From Cyclobacterium qasimii M12-11B (GTDB lineage: Bacteria > Bacteroidota > Bacteroidia > Cytophagales > Cyclobacteriaceae), in the NCBI RefSeq assembly GCF_000427295.1, contig NZ_ATNM01000123.1, positions 62,001 to 126,000 on the forward strand: DNA of 64,000 nt, given 5' to 3'. A model generated the notes under the pieces. The model had not been told where the DNA came from, made no database searches, and worked only from the letters and a program-made list of their open reading frames with translations. Positions 9,797 through 18,123 of the stretch are shown piece after piece. Each line of letters begins with the position of its first letter. Position 1 is the first letter of the stretch. A program made the translations under genes and the position numbers.

Positions 9797-10297
9797 ATGA
9801 CCGAAAAGCTTAATTGGTATGTTATGTATACCGCCCCAAGAGCAGAAAAAAAAGTAGCTCTTAGGCTCCAAGAGAAGGGTACCGAAGTATACCTACCCCT
9901 AATAGAGGAGATCAGGCAATGGAGTGACCGAAAGAAAAAAATCCAAAGACCATTATTTAATGGCTATATTTTCGTACATACAAGTAAGGAAAGGCTATGG
10001 GAATCCTTACAAGTAACTGGTGCTGTCAAGTTCATCAACTTTTCTGGAGAACATTCTTTCATCCACCAAGAGGAGATTGATACCATTCAGAGGATTATTG
10101 AAACTGGGGTTTCGGTGGAAGTCGATACCGATACTATTGAGAAAGGTGAAATGGTAAAAATACTCGGAGGGCCTTTGCAAGGTTTTCAGGGAGAATGTAT
10201 AAAAAAGTCTAATCAGGATTATTTTATCATCAGAATTCCGAGTATTAACCAAAGTGTTCTCGTGAACGTCCCAAGGAAATATTTAGAAATCATCTAA
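9797..10297 (+). CDS. NusG-like (UpxY-type) transcription antiterminator
   Basis: This is a 166-residue NusG paralogue. Proteins of this group bind RNA polymerase and help it read through long polysaccharide operons. The N-terminal NGN domain begins WYVMYTAPRAEKKVALRL and continues EVYLPLIEEIRQWSDRKKKI and PLFNGYIFV, the hallmark NGN blocks. A KOW-type C-terminal part has KGEMVKILGGPLQGFQGE near residues 115-132. It is short and lacks the acidic insertions of some housekeeping NusG proteins. It is divergent from the exopolysaccharide genes, unlike the classic arrangement in which such a gene leads its own operon, so its target here is an inference. Confidence 0.88.
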   Translation: MTEKLNWYVMYTAPRAEKKVALRLQEKGTEVYLPLIEEIRQWSDRKKKIQRPLFNGYIFVHTSKERLWESLQVTGAVKFINFSGEHSFIHQEEIDTIQRIIETGVSVEVDTDTIEKGEMVKILGGPLQGFQGECIKKSNQDYFIIRIPSINQSVLVNVPRKYLEII

Positions 10298-10424
10298 CAA
10301 TATATTACCACATCACTAAAAAAAATACAATATTTTTAATAACTTGTCTCATCTAATGGGGTTTTTAATTTCATTTCGTTAAAAAATTCGTTAATCCGAT
10401 CATTTTAAAACATACCGCATTTTT

Positions 10425-12212
10425 ATGGAAAAGCATACATATGGCACCGGACTTATTGGCAATTGCAGCTACATCGCTCATATTGAGAAAAACACAAATA
10501 TAAGCTGGCTTTGTATGCCTAGGTTTGACAGTGATTTTTTATTTGGTAGTATGCTCGATAAAAATCGTGGAGGAGAATTTACGGTATTGCCTCCTCACGA
10601 TAACTATACCTCCAGGCAAGAATACCAAGAAAATTCAAATGTTCTGGACACGTATATAGAGACTGCGGAAGGCGAAGCTTACAAAGTCACGGATTTTGCC
10701 CCCAGGTTTTTTAACTATGACAGGTATTTCAAACCTTCAATGTTAATCAGGAAAATTCAACCGCTAAAGGGAGAACCCAAAATCAAAATCAATTGCCAAC
10801 CCGTATCCGATTATGGTAAAAATAAGTTAAAAGCCATTCCAGAGAGCAATCACATACAATTTTCAGGAAGGGATCAAGAAGTAAGACTTACCTCAAATTG
10901 CTCCATAACATATATTATGGAGGAGCAGGCTTTTCACCTTCAAAAAACAATTTACCTGGTACTTACCTACGGTAGTCCTTTGGAAGCACCAATAGAAAGC
11001 ACTGTCGAAAACTTTTTAATCGCTACTCTCAAATACTGGAGAAACTGGGTTAAATCCACCAGCATACCTAATTTCCATCAGCGATTGGTCGTCCGCTCTT
11101 CTTTAGTTTTAAAAATTCATCAATTTGAGGATACGGGAGGAATCATAGCTTCCTCCACATCTAGTTTACCAGAATCTCCAGGATCAACAAGAAATTGGGA
11201 TTACAGGTATTGTTGGATGAGAGACGCCTATTACACGCTGAATGTGTTTAACCACCTTGGTCACTTTGAGGAACTGGAAAGGTATTTTGAATATTTGCAA
11301 AATCTCCCTACGGACAAACGAGGAAGGTACCAGCCATTGTATGCCATCTCGGGTTCGTCCAAACTTGTCGAGGTTATATCTGACCTAGATGGCTATAGAG
11401 GAGAAAAACCTGTTCGGTTTGGCAACGATGCCTACACGCATATCCAGAATGATTTATACGGACAAGTATTGGTGAGCCTGCTCCCGCTTTATGCAGACAA
11501 AAGATTTGTAGAGTCTGAAAAAAGCCATTCTAAACCTTTTATCCATAACCTTCTTAGCAAAATAGAGGAAACCATGGATGAAAAGGATGCTGGACTATGG
11601 GAATTCAGAAATTTAAAACAAGAGCATTGTTACACCTTTCTTTTCCACTGGGCTGGCTCATGTGCGGCCATCAAAATTGCAGAAAGAATGGGGGATACAG
11701 AAATGAGGGACAAAGCCTTAGAGCTTAAAAACAAAGCCATTCAGAAAATCGAAGCCTGCTACATTCCCGAAAGAAAGGCCTACGCACAAGCCATTGGTAC
11801 CACACACATGGACGCGAGTACTCTGCAACTGATTACTATGGGTTATTTCGGAGATGACATTGAAAAGGCCAACGATCACCTCAAGGCTTTGGAAGAGGAC
11901 TTGCTGGCCAAAAACTTTTTATTCTACAGGTACAAACATCAGGATGACTTTGGTGAGCCAGAAACAACTTTCCTGATTTGTGCATTCTGGTACATAGAAG
12001 CATTGGCTTGTGTCAATCGTCTTGATGAAGCGATGGAAGGCTTTGAAACGCTAAGCAAATACTGCAATCATTTACAACTCTTTTCAGAAGATGTAGACCA
12101 GCACACTGGTAGCCAATGGGGAAATTTCCCGCAAACGTACAGCCATGTAGGCTTACTTAATGCGGCTTATAGAATAGACAAAAAATTGGACAAGCCTAAT
12201 TTTATCCTTTGA
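10425..12212 (+). CDS. Glycoside hydrolase family 15 protein (glucoamylase/trehalase-like)
   Basis: This is a 595-residue cytoplasmic GH15 protein; no signal peptide is present. The N-terminal beta-sandwich opens with YGTGLIGNCSYIAHI and the family-typical ISWLCMPRFDSD. The catalytic (alpha/alpha)6 barrel has TRNWDYRYCWMRDAYYTLN near residues 250-268, a conserved substrate-site block. A second acidic block is EPETTFLICAFWYIEAL near residue 514. Known members hydrolyse alpha-glucans or trehalose; sequence alone does not settle the substrate. The last seven codons lie in a 21-bp palindrome shared with the convergent gene at 12202-12600. Confidence 0.9.
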   Translation: MEKHTYGTGLIGNCSYIAHIEKNTNISWLCMPRFDSDFLFGSMLDKNRGGEFTVLPPHDNYTSRQEYQENSNVLDTYIETAEGEAYKVTDFAPRFFNYDRYFKPSMLIRKIQPLKGEPKIKINCQPVSDYGKNKLKAIPESNHIQFSGRDQEVRLTSNCSITYIMEEQAFHLQKTIYLVLTYGSPLEAPIESTVENFLIATLKYWRNWVKSTSIPNFHQRLVVRSSLVLKIHQFEDTGGIIASSTSSLPESPGSTRNWDYRYCWMRDAYYTLNVFNHLGHFEELERYFEYLQNLPTDKRGRYQPLYAISGSSKLVEVISDLDGYRGEKPVRFGNDAYTHIQNDLYGQVLVSLLPLYADKRFVESEKSHSKPFIHNLLSKIEETMDEKDAGLWEFRNLKQEHCYTFLFHWAGSCAAIKIAERMGDTEMRDKALELKNKAIQKIEACYIPERKAYAQAIGTTHMDASTLQLITMGYFGDDIEKANDHLKALEEDLLAKNFLFYRYKHQDDFGEPETTFLICAFWYIEALACVNRLDEAMEGFETLSKYCNHLQLFSEDVDQHTGSQWGNFPQTYSHVGLLNAAYRIDKKLDKPNFIL

Positions 12213-12231
12213 TAAAATTAGGCTTGTCCAA
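12186..12231. terminator. 21-bp perfect palindrome forming a convergent hairpin
   Basis: The left arm 12186-12206 and right arm 12211-12231 are exact reverse complements of 21 bases, separated by CTTT. It contains the stop codons and C-terminal codons of both convergent genes, so both proteins end in LDKPNFI plus one or two residues. On the minus strand the hairpin is followed by TTTTTT (plus-strand A tract 12180-12185), which makes it a good terminator for the minus-strand gene. On the plus strand no T-run follows. Confidence 0.85.
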
Positions 12232-12600
12232 TGGGTCACTTTTCAGTCTTACAACCAAAATTATATCTTGATCTAATTTCAAATAACCATAATCATAGCA
12301 ATAAATATAAACATTGCCTTTTTTATTGGTGTATGAATGTGTTCCATATTTAAATAAAAACCCGCTTTCCAGAAGCTTTTCTCTTGAAACTTTAACCGTG
12401 TCATCCTCCTCATTGAGGATTCCGGCAAGAATATTCCTATTCTTTTTTAAGGCATTATTAATGTTTCGAATCAGGTTATTACTACCTGACTTCATTTTAT
12501 TGTTGTAGTGATTCCGGCAATAATCATCGCAAAAGCGCTTGTCTGATCTCCCACTCAATGGTGCTCCACAGTCAACACAATTCTGATTTTGATTCGACAT
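12202..12600 (-). CDS. Small zinc-finger protein of unknown function
   Basis: This is a 132-residue protein. Its N-terminus carries CVDCGAPLSGRSDKRFC and then CRNHYNN, so the cysteines at about residues 9, 12, 24 and 28 form a likely zinc-binding ribbon. The middle is basic and helical (NNLIRNINNALKKNRNI). The C-terminal half is aromatic-rich beta structure (NVYIYCYDYGYLKL). Similar small zinc-ribbon proteins are common in Bacteroidota, but I know of no established function. It is convergent with the GH15 gene and divergent from ssb, and its final codons lie in the shared palindrome. Confidence 0.8.
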   Translation of the reverse strand: MSNQNQNCVDCGAPLSGRSDKRFCDDYCRNHYNNKMKSGSNNLIRNINNALKKNRNILAGILNEEDDTVKVSREKLLESGFLFKYGTHSYTNKKGNVYIYCYDYGYLKLDQDIILVVRLKSDPLDKPNFIKG

Positions 12601-12655
12601 CCTTTTTAAATATGCTTAAACAAACTTAATATAAGCATAAAAAGGATTAAAAAAG

Positions 12656-12708
12656 CGTTTGTAATCGTTTACAAACGTTTACAAACGGAAATAAACGAAT
12701 ACCGTCGG
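12656..12708. repeat. 10-bp phased repeat in the ssb / zinc-finger divergent promoter region
   Basis: CGTTTGTAAT, CGTTTACAAA, CGTTTACAAA, CGGAAATAAA and CGAATACCGT follow each other without gaps, so CG recurs at 12656, 12666, 12676, 12686, 12696 and 12706. Two units are identical. The helical period puts each unit on the same DNA face, which suggests a cooperative protein-binding site near the ssb promoter. A separate inverted repeat, TATGCTTA/TAAGCATA, lies at about 12611-12639. Confidence 0.6.
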
Positions 12709-12788
12709 ACTAAATTTAAGCGTGTTCACCAACTTTGTACTGTTCCAATTCGGGATATGTTTTAACAATAACGCTAAACAATAAAATC

Positions 12789-13133
12789 ATGAACAGTATC
12801 AGAAACAACGTACAATTGATCGGTAGACTAGGCGCCAAAGCAGATTACAAAACAGTAAAAGGTGACACCCCGATGGTAAAATTAAATCTTGCAACCAATG
12901 AAGTGTATAAAAACAATAAAGGGGAAAAAATTGAAGACACTTATTGGCACAACTTAGTGGCCTTCGGAAGACCTGCTGAAATCATCCATAAATACACCGA
13001 CAAAGGATCCGAAATATGCATACAAGGAAAACTAGTCAACCGCTCTTATGAGGACAAAGACGGTCAAAAAAAGTACATCACAGAGGTACAGATCACTGAT
13101 GTATTGCTTATGCGGGACAAACCCCAATCCTGA
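12789..13133 (+). CDS. ssb: Single-stranded DNA-binding protein
   Basis: This is a 114-residue OB-fold protein that coats single-stranded DNA in replication, repair and recombination. It opens MNSIRNNVQLIGRLGAKADYK and has the ssDNA-binding block DTYWHNLVAFGRPAEI and the strand YTDKGSEICIQGKLVNRSY, all typical of SSB. The acidic, flexible tail with a terminal DDDIPF-like peptide found in housekeeping SSB is missing: it ends LLMRDKPQS. It is therefore probably a short paralogue rather than the main SSB. The start at 12789 fits the family; the frame is open further upstream to 12735. Confidence 0.92.
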   Translation: MNSIRNNVQLIGRLGAKADYKTVKGDTPMVKLNLATNEVYKNNKGEKIEDTYWHNLVAFGRPAEIIHKYTDKGSEICIQGKLVNRSYEDKDGQKKYITEVQITDVLLMRDKPQS

Positions 13134-13143
13134 AAAGTTTTAA

Positions 13144-13186
13144 AACCCAAAATATACATTAGACATTCTATTGTATATTTTGGGTT
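13144..13186. terminator. Hairpin terminator between ssb and the aldo/keto reductase
   Basis: AACCCAAAATATACA (13144-13158) pairs with TGTATATTTTGGGTT (13172-13186) around a 13-base loop. It lies 10 bp after the ssb stop and about 60 bp from the convergent reductase stop, so it may serve both directions. The T-run is weak. Confidence 0.6.
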
Positions 13187-13243
13187 ATACTAATTGATTG
13201 GCTTATTTAAGTGCACCCAAAAATCCTTTTCCAGCATTCAATT

Positions 13244-14230
13244 TTACCATTGCCCATGAACCTCAGACCGAAGGTATTTGTCATAAATAGCTTTAACTCC
13301 CTCCATTTCTTCCACAGTGAATTCCGGTAATGCAGAGGCCGAAACATTTGATCTGACCTGATCTACCTTTGAAGCTCCTGGTATAACAGTAGAAATGGCA
13401 CCGAACATCAAAACCCATTTAATCCCCAGTGAGGCTAAATCCCTATTGACTCCCAATAGCGCCTTTAATTCCTCAACGGCTTCAATACCTTTGTGTAATG
13501 GAACACCGGAAAAGGTCTCTCCTTTATCAAAAGCCTCTCCAGCTCTGTTAAAAGTCCTATGGTCCTCCGGATGAAACACCGTTTCGGATGTGATCTTCCC
13601 TGACAATAAACCACTTGCCAAAGGCACCCTTGCAATGACCCCACAATTATTTTGAAGGGCCAGGTCAAATAATTCTTCAGCAGGTTTTAACCTAAACATA
13701 TTAAAGATTACCTGGATTGTTGCTACGTTGGAATATTCCATTGCCCTTATGGCTTCAGCAACCTTTTCTACACTTACTCCAAGGTGCTTTATTTTTCCCT
13801 CCGTTTTCAAGTCCTCAAATAGGCCGAAAATTTCTGGCCTTTCAAAAACCATTGTAGGCGGGCAGTGCAATTGGATCAGATCAAGAGCCTCTAATCTTAA
13901 ATTTCGTAAACTTGTCTCTACAAACGTTCTTAAAACTTCTGGAGTATACCCTTCATTGGTGTGGGGTTGAATTTGACGTCCACATTTTGTTGCCACAAAA
14001 ACATTCTCAGTTCTTTCTTTCACCACCTTCCCTACTGCCTGCTCACTTAGACCGCCATCATACACATCCGCAGTATCTATAAAATTAACCCCTTGGTCAA
14101 TTGCCTCATTGAGAATTTTATAAGCCTGATTATGATCAAATCGACCTCCCCATCCACCTCCTACTTGCCAGGTTCCAAGTGAAACTTCAGACACTTCCAT
14201 TTCAGTTTTACCAAGTTTTCTGTATTTCAT
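13244..14230 (-). CDS. Aldo/keto reductase
   Basis: This is a 328-residue NADPH-dependent (alpha/beta)8-barrel oxidoreductase. It starts MKYRKLGKTEMEVSEVSLGTW. It has the AKR signature FIDTADVYDGGLSEQAVGK, with catalytic Asp53 and Tyr58-type residues, VFVATKCG with the catalytic Lys, and DLIQLHCPP with the catalytic His. The C-terminal GAISTVIPGASKVDQVRSN is the cofactor-binding block. The family acts on carbonyls or sugar aldehydes; no specific substrate can be named. It appears monocistronic. Confidence 0.93.
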   Translation of the reverse strand: MKYRKLGKTEMEVSEVSLGTWQVGGGWGGRFDHNQAYKILNEAIDQGVNFIDTADVYDGGLSEQAVGKVVKERTENVFVATKCGRQIQPHTNEGYTPEVLRTFVETSLRNLRLEALDLIQLHCPPTMVFERPEIFGLFEDLKTEGKIKHLGVSVEKVAEAIRAMEYSNVATIQVIFNMFRLKPAEELFDLALQNNCGVIARVPLASGLLSGKITSETVFHPEDHRTFNRAGEAFDKGETFSGVPLHKGIEAVEELKALLGVNRDLASLGIKWVLMFGAISTVIPGASKVDQVRSNVSASALPEFTVEEMEGVKAIYDKYLRSEVHGQW

Positions 14231-14383
14231 AATTCCTCAGTTGCTGTATTTTTTAAACTTATATATTTATCTTTATTAATATTATTCAATGCTATATCAA
14301 ATTGCTTGCAAATACCTCATAATTCTATGAGGTTATTTTAGTTAGCAACTTGAAATATTACCCTATTCAAACAAAAAAACATT

Positions 14384-14680
14384 ATGATAGTACACCAAGT
14401 ATATTTTTGGCTTCACCAGCCAGAAAAAGATTTGAACGCTGTATTAGACGGCTGCAAAAAAATAGCGCTAACCAAAAGTGTAAAAAGCCATTCGATAGGT
14501 AAAGCTGCCGCCACTGAGAAGCGTGAAGTGATCGATGACAGTTACGATATCGCATTAATGGTTAATTTTGATAGTATCGAAGACCATGACGACTATCAAG
14601 TGGATCCTATCCATCTTCAATTTATCGAAGACCACAAGGACAAATGGGCCTCTGTTAAAATCTACGATTTCGAAGTATAA
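14384..14680 (+). CDS. Dabb (stress-responsive alpha/beta barrel) domain protein
   Basis: This is a 98-residue single-domain ferredoxin-like alpha/beta barrel protein. It opens MIVHQVYFWLHQPEKDLNA, where the VYFWL strand begins the domain, and has YDIALMVNFDSIEDHDDYQ and HLQFIEDHKDKW, the classic Dabb motif with the conserved His and Trp. Members are small dimers of mostly unknown role in stress or small-molecule handling. It lies alone, between the divergent aldo/keto reductase and the convergent hslV, and ends at a strong bidirectional hairpin. Confidence 0.87.
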   Translation: MIVHQVYFWLHQPEKDLNAVLDGCKKIALTKSVKSHSIGKAAATEKREVIDDSYDIALMVNFDSIEDHDDYQVDPIHLQFIEDHKDKWASVKIYDFEV

Positions 14681-14730
14681 AAGAAGGGAGGGTCTCTTGA
14701 CTTTAAGAAGTCCTCCCTTCTTTTTTTTAA
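14681..14730. terminator. Bidirectional terminator between the Dabb gene and hslV
   Basis: AAGAAGGGAGG (14681-14691) pairs with CCTCCCTTCTT (14712-14722) and is followed by a T-run (to 14728). It starts directly after the Dabb stop and reaches the hslV stop, so it probably ends both convergent transcripts. Confidence 0.85.
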
Positions 14731-15269
14731 TTTGTCACTTTCTCAATTATCAAATTGTGGTTGGTGTAAATACAAATATCCGCAGCAATCGTCAAGCTTT
14801 CTTTGACCATTTCCTCTGCTGTTAAATTTGGGGCGAATTTCTTTAATGCTCTTGCCGAAGACTGTGCATACATGCTTCCCGATCCAATAGTGGCTATTCC
14901 CAGATCAGGCTCTAAAACATCTCCAGTACCTGAAATGATAAGGATATCTTCAGCATCTGCCACTATCATCATGGCCTCCAATTTGCTTAGCATTCTATCG
15001 GTACGCCATTCCTTAGCCAATTCCACAGCGGCTCTTTTCATATTATTACTGTAGGCGCCCAACTTTTCTTCAAATTTTTCTAACAGGGTAAATGCATCTG
15101 CAGTAGATCCAGCAAATCCAGTGACAATTTTCCCGCCCTGTAATTTTCTGATTTTATTGACACTGCTCTTTGCTATTGTATTCCCCATCGTAGCTTGACC
15201 ATCAGCCCCTATAGCCACTTTGCCATTGTGCTTTATTGCGACCACTGTGGTCGATTTTATTTTTCCCAT
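14727..15269 (-). CDS. hslV: ATP-dependent protease proteolytic subunit HslV
   Basis: This is the threonine protease subunit that forms a double hexamer and degrades unfolded proteins with the HslU ATPase. The chosen start gives MGKIKSTTVVAIKHNGKV; the catalytic threonine follows the serine after removal of the leader, as in HslV. GADGQATMGNT, the KIRKL region and GFAGSTADAFTL follow. Its 180 residues are normal. The frame is open upstream to 15311, but that would place the start at a terminator hairpin (15310-15335), so 15269 is preferred. No hslU is present in this window. Confidence 0.95.
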   Translation of the reverse strand: MGKIKSTTVVAIKHNGKVAIGADGQATMGNTIAKSSVNKIRKLQGGKIVTGFAGSTADAFTLLEKFEEKLGAYSNNMKRAAVELAKEWRTDRMLSKLEAMMIVADAEDILIISGTGDVLEPDLGIATIGSGSMYAQSSARALKKFAPNLTAEEMVKESLTIAADICIYTNHNLIIEKVTN

Positions 15270-15309
15270 TTTAGTTTTTAAAGTATTTCTCAATAACCGT
15301 ACTAAAAAC

Positions 15310-15335
15310 AAAAAGTCCTATTTCTAGGACTTTTT
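15310..15335. terminator. Terminator after the E2 gene
   Basis: AAAAAGTCCTA (15310-15320) and TAGGACTTTTT (15325-15335) form an 11-bp stem with a TTTC loop and T-runs on both strands. It lies 25 bp past the E2 stop on the minus strand and separates that gene from hslV. Confidence 0.85.
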
Positions 15336-15359
15336 GACATATTATATTAATCAGAAATG

Positions 15360-17014
15360 TCAGATTAACAATCTAACTGGCTCTTCAAGTAAACTTTTTA
15401 ACGTTTTGAGGAATGATGATCCAACAACGCCATCTACAACCCTATGATCGCAAGAAAGGGTAACTTTCATGATATTTCCTATCTTGATTTCACCATCCTT
15501 AACTATTGGAGTTTGTTTGATTCCTCCAATTGCCAAAATACAGGCATCAGGTGGATTAATAATAGCAGTAAACTCCTCTATCCCAAACATACCAAGATTA
15601 GAAACGGTAAAGGTATTTCCTTCCCAGTCCTTAGGTTGCAATTCTTTATTCTTGGCTTTTCCAGCCAAAGATTTGGCCTCTGTAGAAATCTGAGAAAGTG
15701 ATTTGCTGTCTGTGAAGCGAATTACTGGAACCAATAACCCATCATCTATTGCAACGGCCATACCGATATGAACATGATCATTGTACCTGATCTTGTCTCC
15801 CATCCATGCAGAATTCACAGCAGGATGTTGTTTAAGTGATGCTGCAGCTGCTTTAATGACCATATCATTGAATGAGATTTTGACCGGAGCCACTTCATTC
15901 ATGCTTTTTCTAGCCTGTATTGCACTGTCCATGTTGATTTCCATGGTCAGGTAGAAATGCGGCGCCGTAAATTTACTTTCCGCAAGTCTCTTCGCAATTA
16001 CCTTTCTCATTTGAGAGACTTTCACATCGGTGTAAGACTCTTGACCAATGGCCACTCCACTACTTGGAGCTGTTTCAGTAGAAACTTTAGACGGAACAAA
16101 GTTCTCTATGTCTTTTTTAATAATTCTACCGCTATCGCCTGATCCTTGAACCTGTGAAATATCTATACCTTTCTCACTCGCCATCTTTTTAGCAAGAGGA
16201 GAAGCTTTTATTCGTCCATTATCAGCAGAATGAGCATTCGTGTTAGTGGATGCACTTTCTTTTTACCTTCTTCTACTTTAGGGGTAGCTTTCTCTTCTTT
16301 CGGAGCATCAGCCACTTCAGCTTCTCCACTAGAAGTTGATTTTTGTTGATGAGCTTTGAGCAAGGTTTCAAAATCAGCACCTTTCTCACCAATGATAGCG
16401 ATTACACCATTCACTTCAACAGCATCGCCTTCGGCTACTCCTATATAAAGCAAAGTACCATCATCATAGGATTCTAATTCCATGGTGGCTTTATCAGTCT
16501 CCACTTCTGCCAGAACATCACCAGACTTAACTACGTCACCTTCTTTCTTCAACCAGCTGGAGATAGTTCCTTCCTGCATGGTGTCACTCATTTTCGGCAT
16601 AGTAATTACTGTAGCAGCAATTCCTGAAACGTCTATATCAGCAGCAGCATCTTTAGGTTTTTCTTCAGGTTTATCCTTGGTATCACCTTTAGATCCCTCA
16701 TCACTTTTATCATTCGGTGCACTTTCTCCACTTCCTCCGGATTCTATATCCTTTAAAAGAGCATCTATATTTTCGCCTTCTTCACCCAATATAGCAATGA
16801 CTCCATTGACAGGTACGGCATCTTTTTCCTTAACCCCAATAAAGAGCAAGGTACCTTCATCGTAAGATTCTAGTTCCATGGTCGCTTTATCAGTCTCCAC
16901 TTCTGCCAGAATATCTCCGGGTTTTACTTTATCACCTACCTTTTTCAACCATTGTGCGATTACCCCTTCTTCCATGGTATCGCTCATTTTGGGCATTCGT
17001 ATTATTTCGGCCAT
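15360..17014 (-). CDS. pdhC: Dihydrolipoamide acetyltransferase (E2) of a pyruvate dehydrogenase-type complex (apparent frameshift)
   Basis: This is the core E2 subunit that takes the acetyl group from E1 on a lipoyl arm and passes it to CoA. It has two lipoyl domains, at about residues 1-76 and 138-213, each with the lipoylation site DKATMELESYD. An E3/E1-binding domain follows (RIKASPLAKKMASEKGIDIS). The CoA acetyltransferase domain ends with the catalytic motif DHRVVDG. The first frame stops at 16208 after an abnormal tail (HPLTRMLILLIMDE). Adding one base to the T5 run at 16260-16264 joins the halves as KKESASTNTNAHSADNGRIK. The rest of the complex is not in the window. Confidence 0.92.
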
Positions 17015-17136
17015 AAGTTAAATTATTCGAATTCATATTTTCAGCAATCCAAAAATAGTTCTTAAAATATGTTTATTCAAATTTAATAATAGTATTTTCA
17101 CGTAAGATAGATTTTTAGATTGAGTAAAACCATAGA

Positions 17137-18105
17137 ATGCCAGTAGTTAAAACATCCAATTACAACCGTAACCAGCTCCTTTTCAATGGTCACCTTCAAA
17201 CCATATACCCTGCTCTTTTTAGAAAAAAAGTTATTTTACCCTTTAAAAGAGAAAGAATTAAAACTCCAGATGATGATTTTCTAGATCTAGATTGGCTTAA
17301 AAGGGACAGTAAAAGTTTGGTCATTATAAGTCATGGGCTTGAAGGCAATAGCCAACGACCCTACATGACAGGTATGGCCAAAGTCTTTTTTGACTCAGGA
17401 TATGATGTTTTAAATTGGAATTTAAGGGGATGTAGTGAATCAATAAACAAAAAACCTATTTTTTACCACTCAGGAGCTACCTATGATTTAGATTCTGTAA
17501 TTTCACATGCCGCTAAAAAATATACTTCTATCAATCTTGTGGGATTTAGTTTAGGCGCGAACATTACACTGAAATACTTAGGTGAACCATTTTGGAAAAG
17601 TAAGCTAAAAATAAAAAAAGCAATCGCAATTTCTGTACCAATGGACTTAGGGGGATCATGCGATAAGATAGATGGCCTTAGAAATAAATTGTATGCTGTT
17701 AACTTCTTACATTCCTTAAAGCAAAAAATAAGGCAAAAAGCACTGGTCTTTCCTGATAAATTTCCGACCAAAAAACTTTCCCATATTAGAAGTATCAGGG
17801 CTTTTGACAATGAATATACGGCTCCGCTTCATGGTTTTATTGATGCCGATGACTATTATAACCGATGCTCAGCGCTTCATTATTTGTCAAAAATAAATCA
17901 TCCTACGTTGATATTAAACGCTCAGAATGACCCATTTTTGAGTAATTCTTGTTTTCCATCAATGATAGATGCGTATTCTGAAAATTTATTTTTGGAATAC
18001 CCAAAACATGGCGGACATGTAGGCTTTAGCCCGAGATCAGGACAAGAGAGATTTTGGTCCGAAACCAGAGCATTAGAGTTTATCCAAAGAGAAAATATAA
18101 ACTAA
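17137..18105 (+). CDS. YheT/EMB8-type alpha/beta hydrolase
   Basis: This is a 322-residue alpha/beta hydrolase of the YheT family. It opens with the family block LLFNGHLQTIYPALF. IISHGLEGNSQRPYMTGMAK is the oxyanion strand, NWNLRGCSE follows, and the nucleophile elbow is GFSLGAN with Ser near residue 137. Asp in LNAQNDPF and His in PKHGGHVGF complete the triad. YheT-type proteins are thought to be esterases; the natural substrate is unknown. It starts a plus-strand run with the SRAP and MBL genes (18-bp gap, then 1-bp overlap). Confidence 0.9.
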   Translation: MPVVKTSNYNRNQLLFNGHLQTIYPALFRKKVILPFKRERIKTPDDDFLDLDWLKRDSKSLVIISHGLEGNSQRPYMTGMAKVFFDSGYDVLNWNLRGCSESINKKPIFYHSGATYDLDSVISHAAKKYTSINLVGFSLGANITLKYLGEPFWKSKLKIKKAIAISVPMDLGGSCDKIDGLRNKLYAVNFLHSLKQKIRQKALVFPDKFPTKKLSHIRSIRAFDNEYTAPLHGFIDADDYYNRCSALHYLSKINHPTLILNAQNDPFLSNSCFPSMIDAYSENLFLEYPKHGGHVGFSPRSGQERFWSETRALEFIQRENIN

Positions 18106-18123
18106 GATTTTGAAATCATTATT

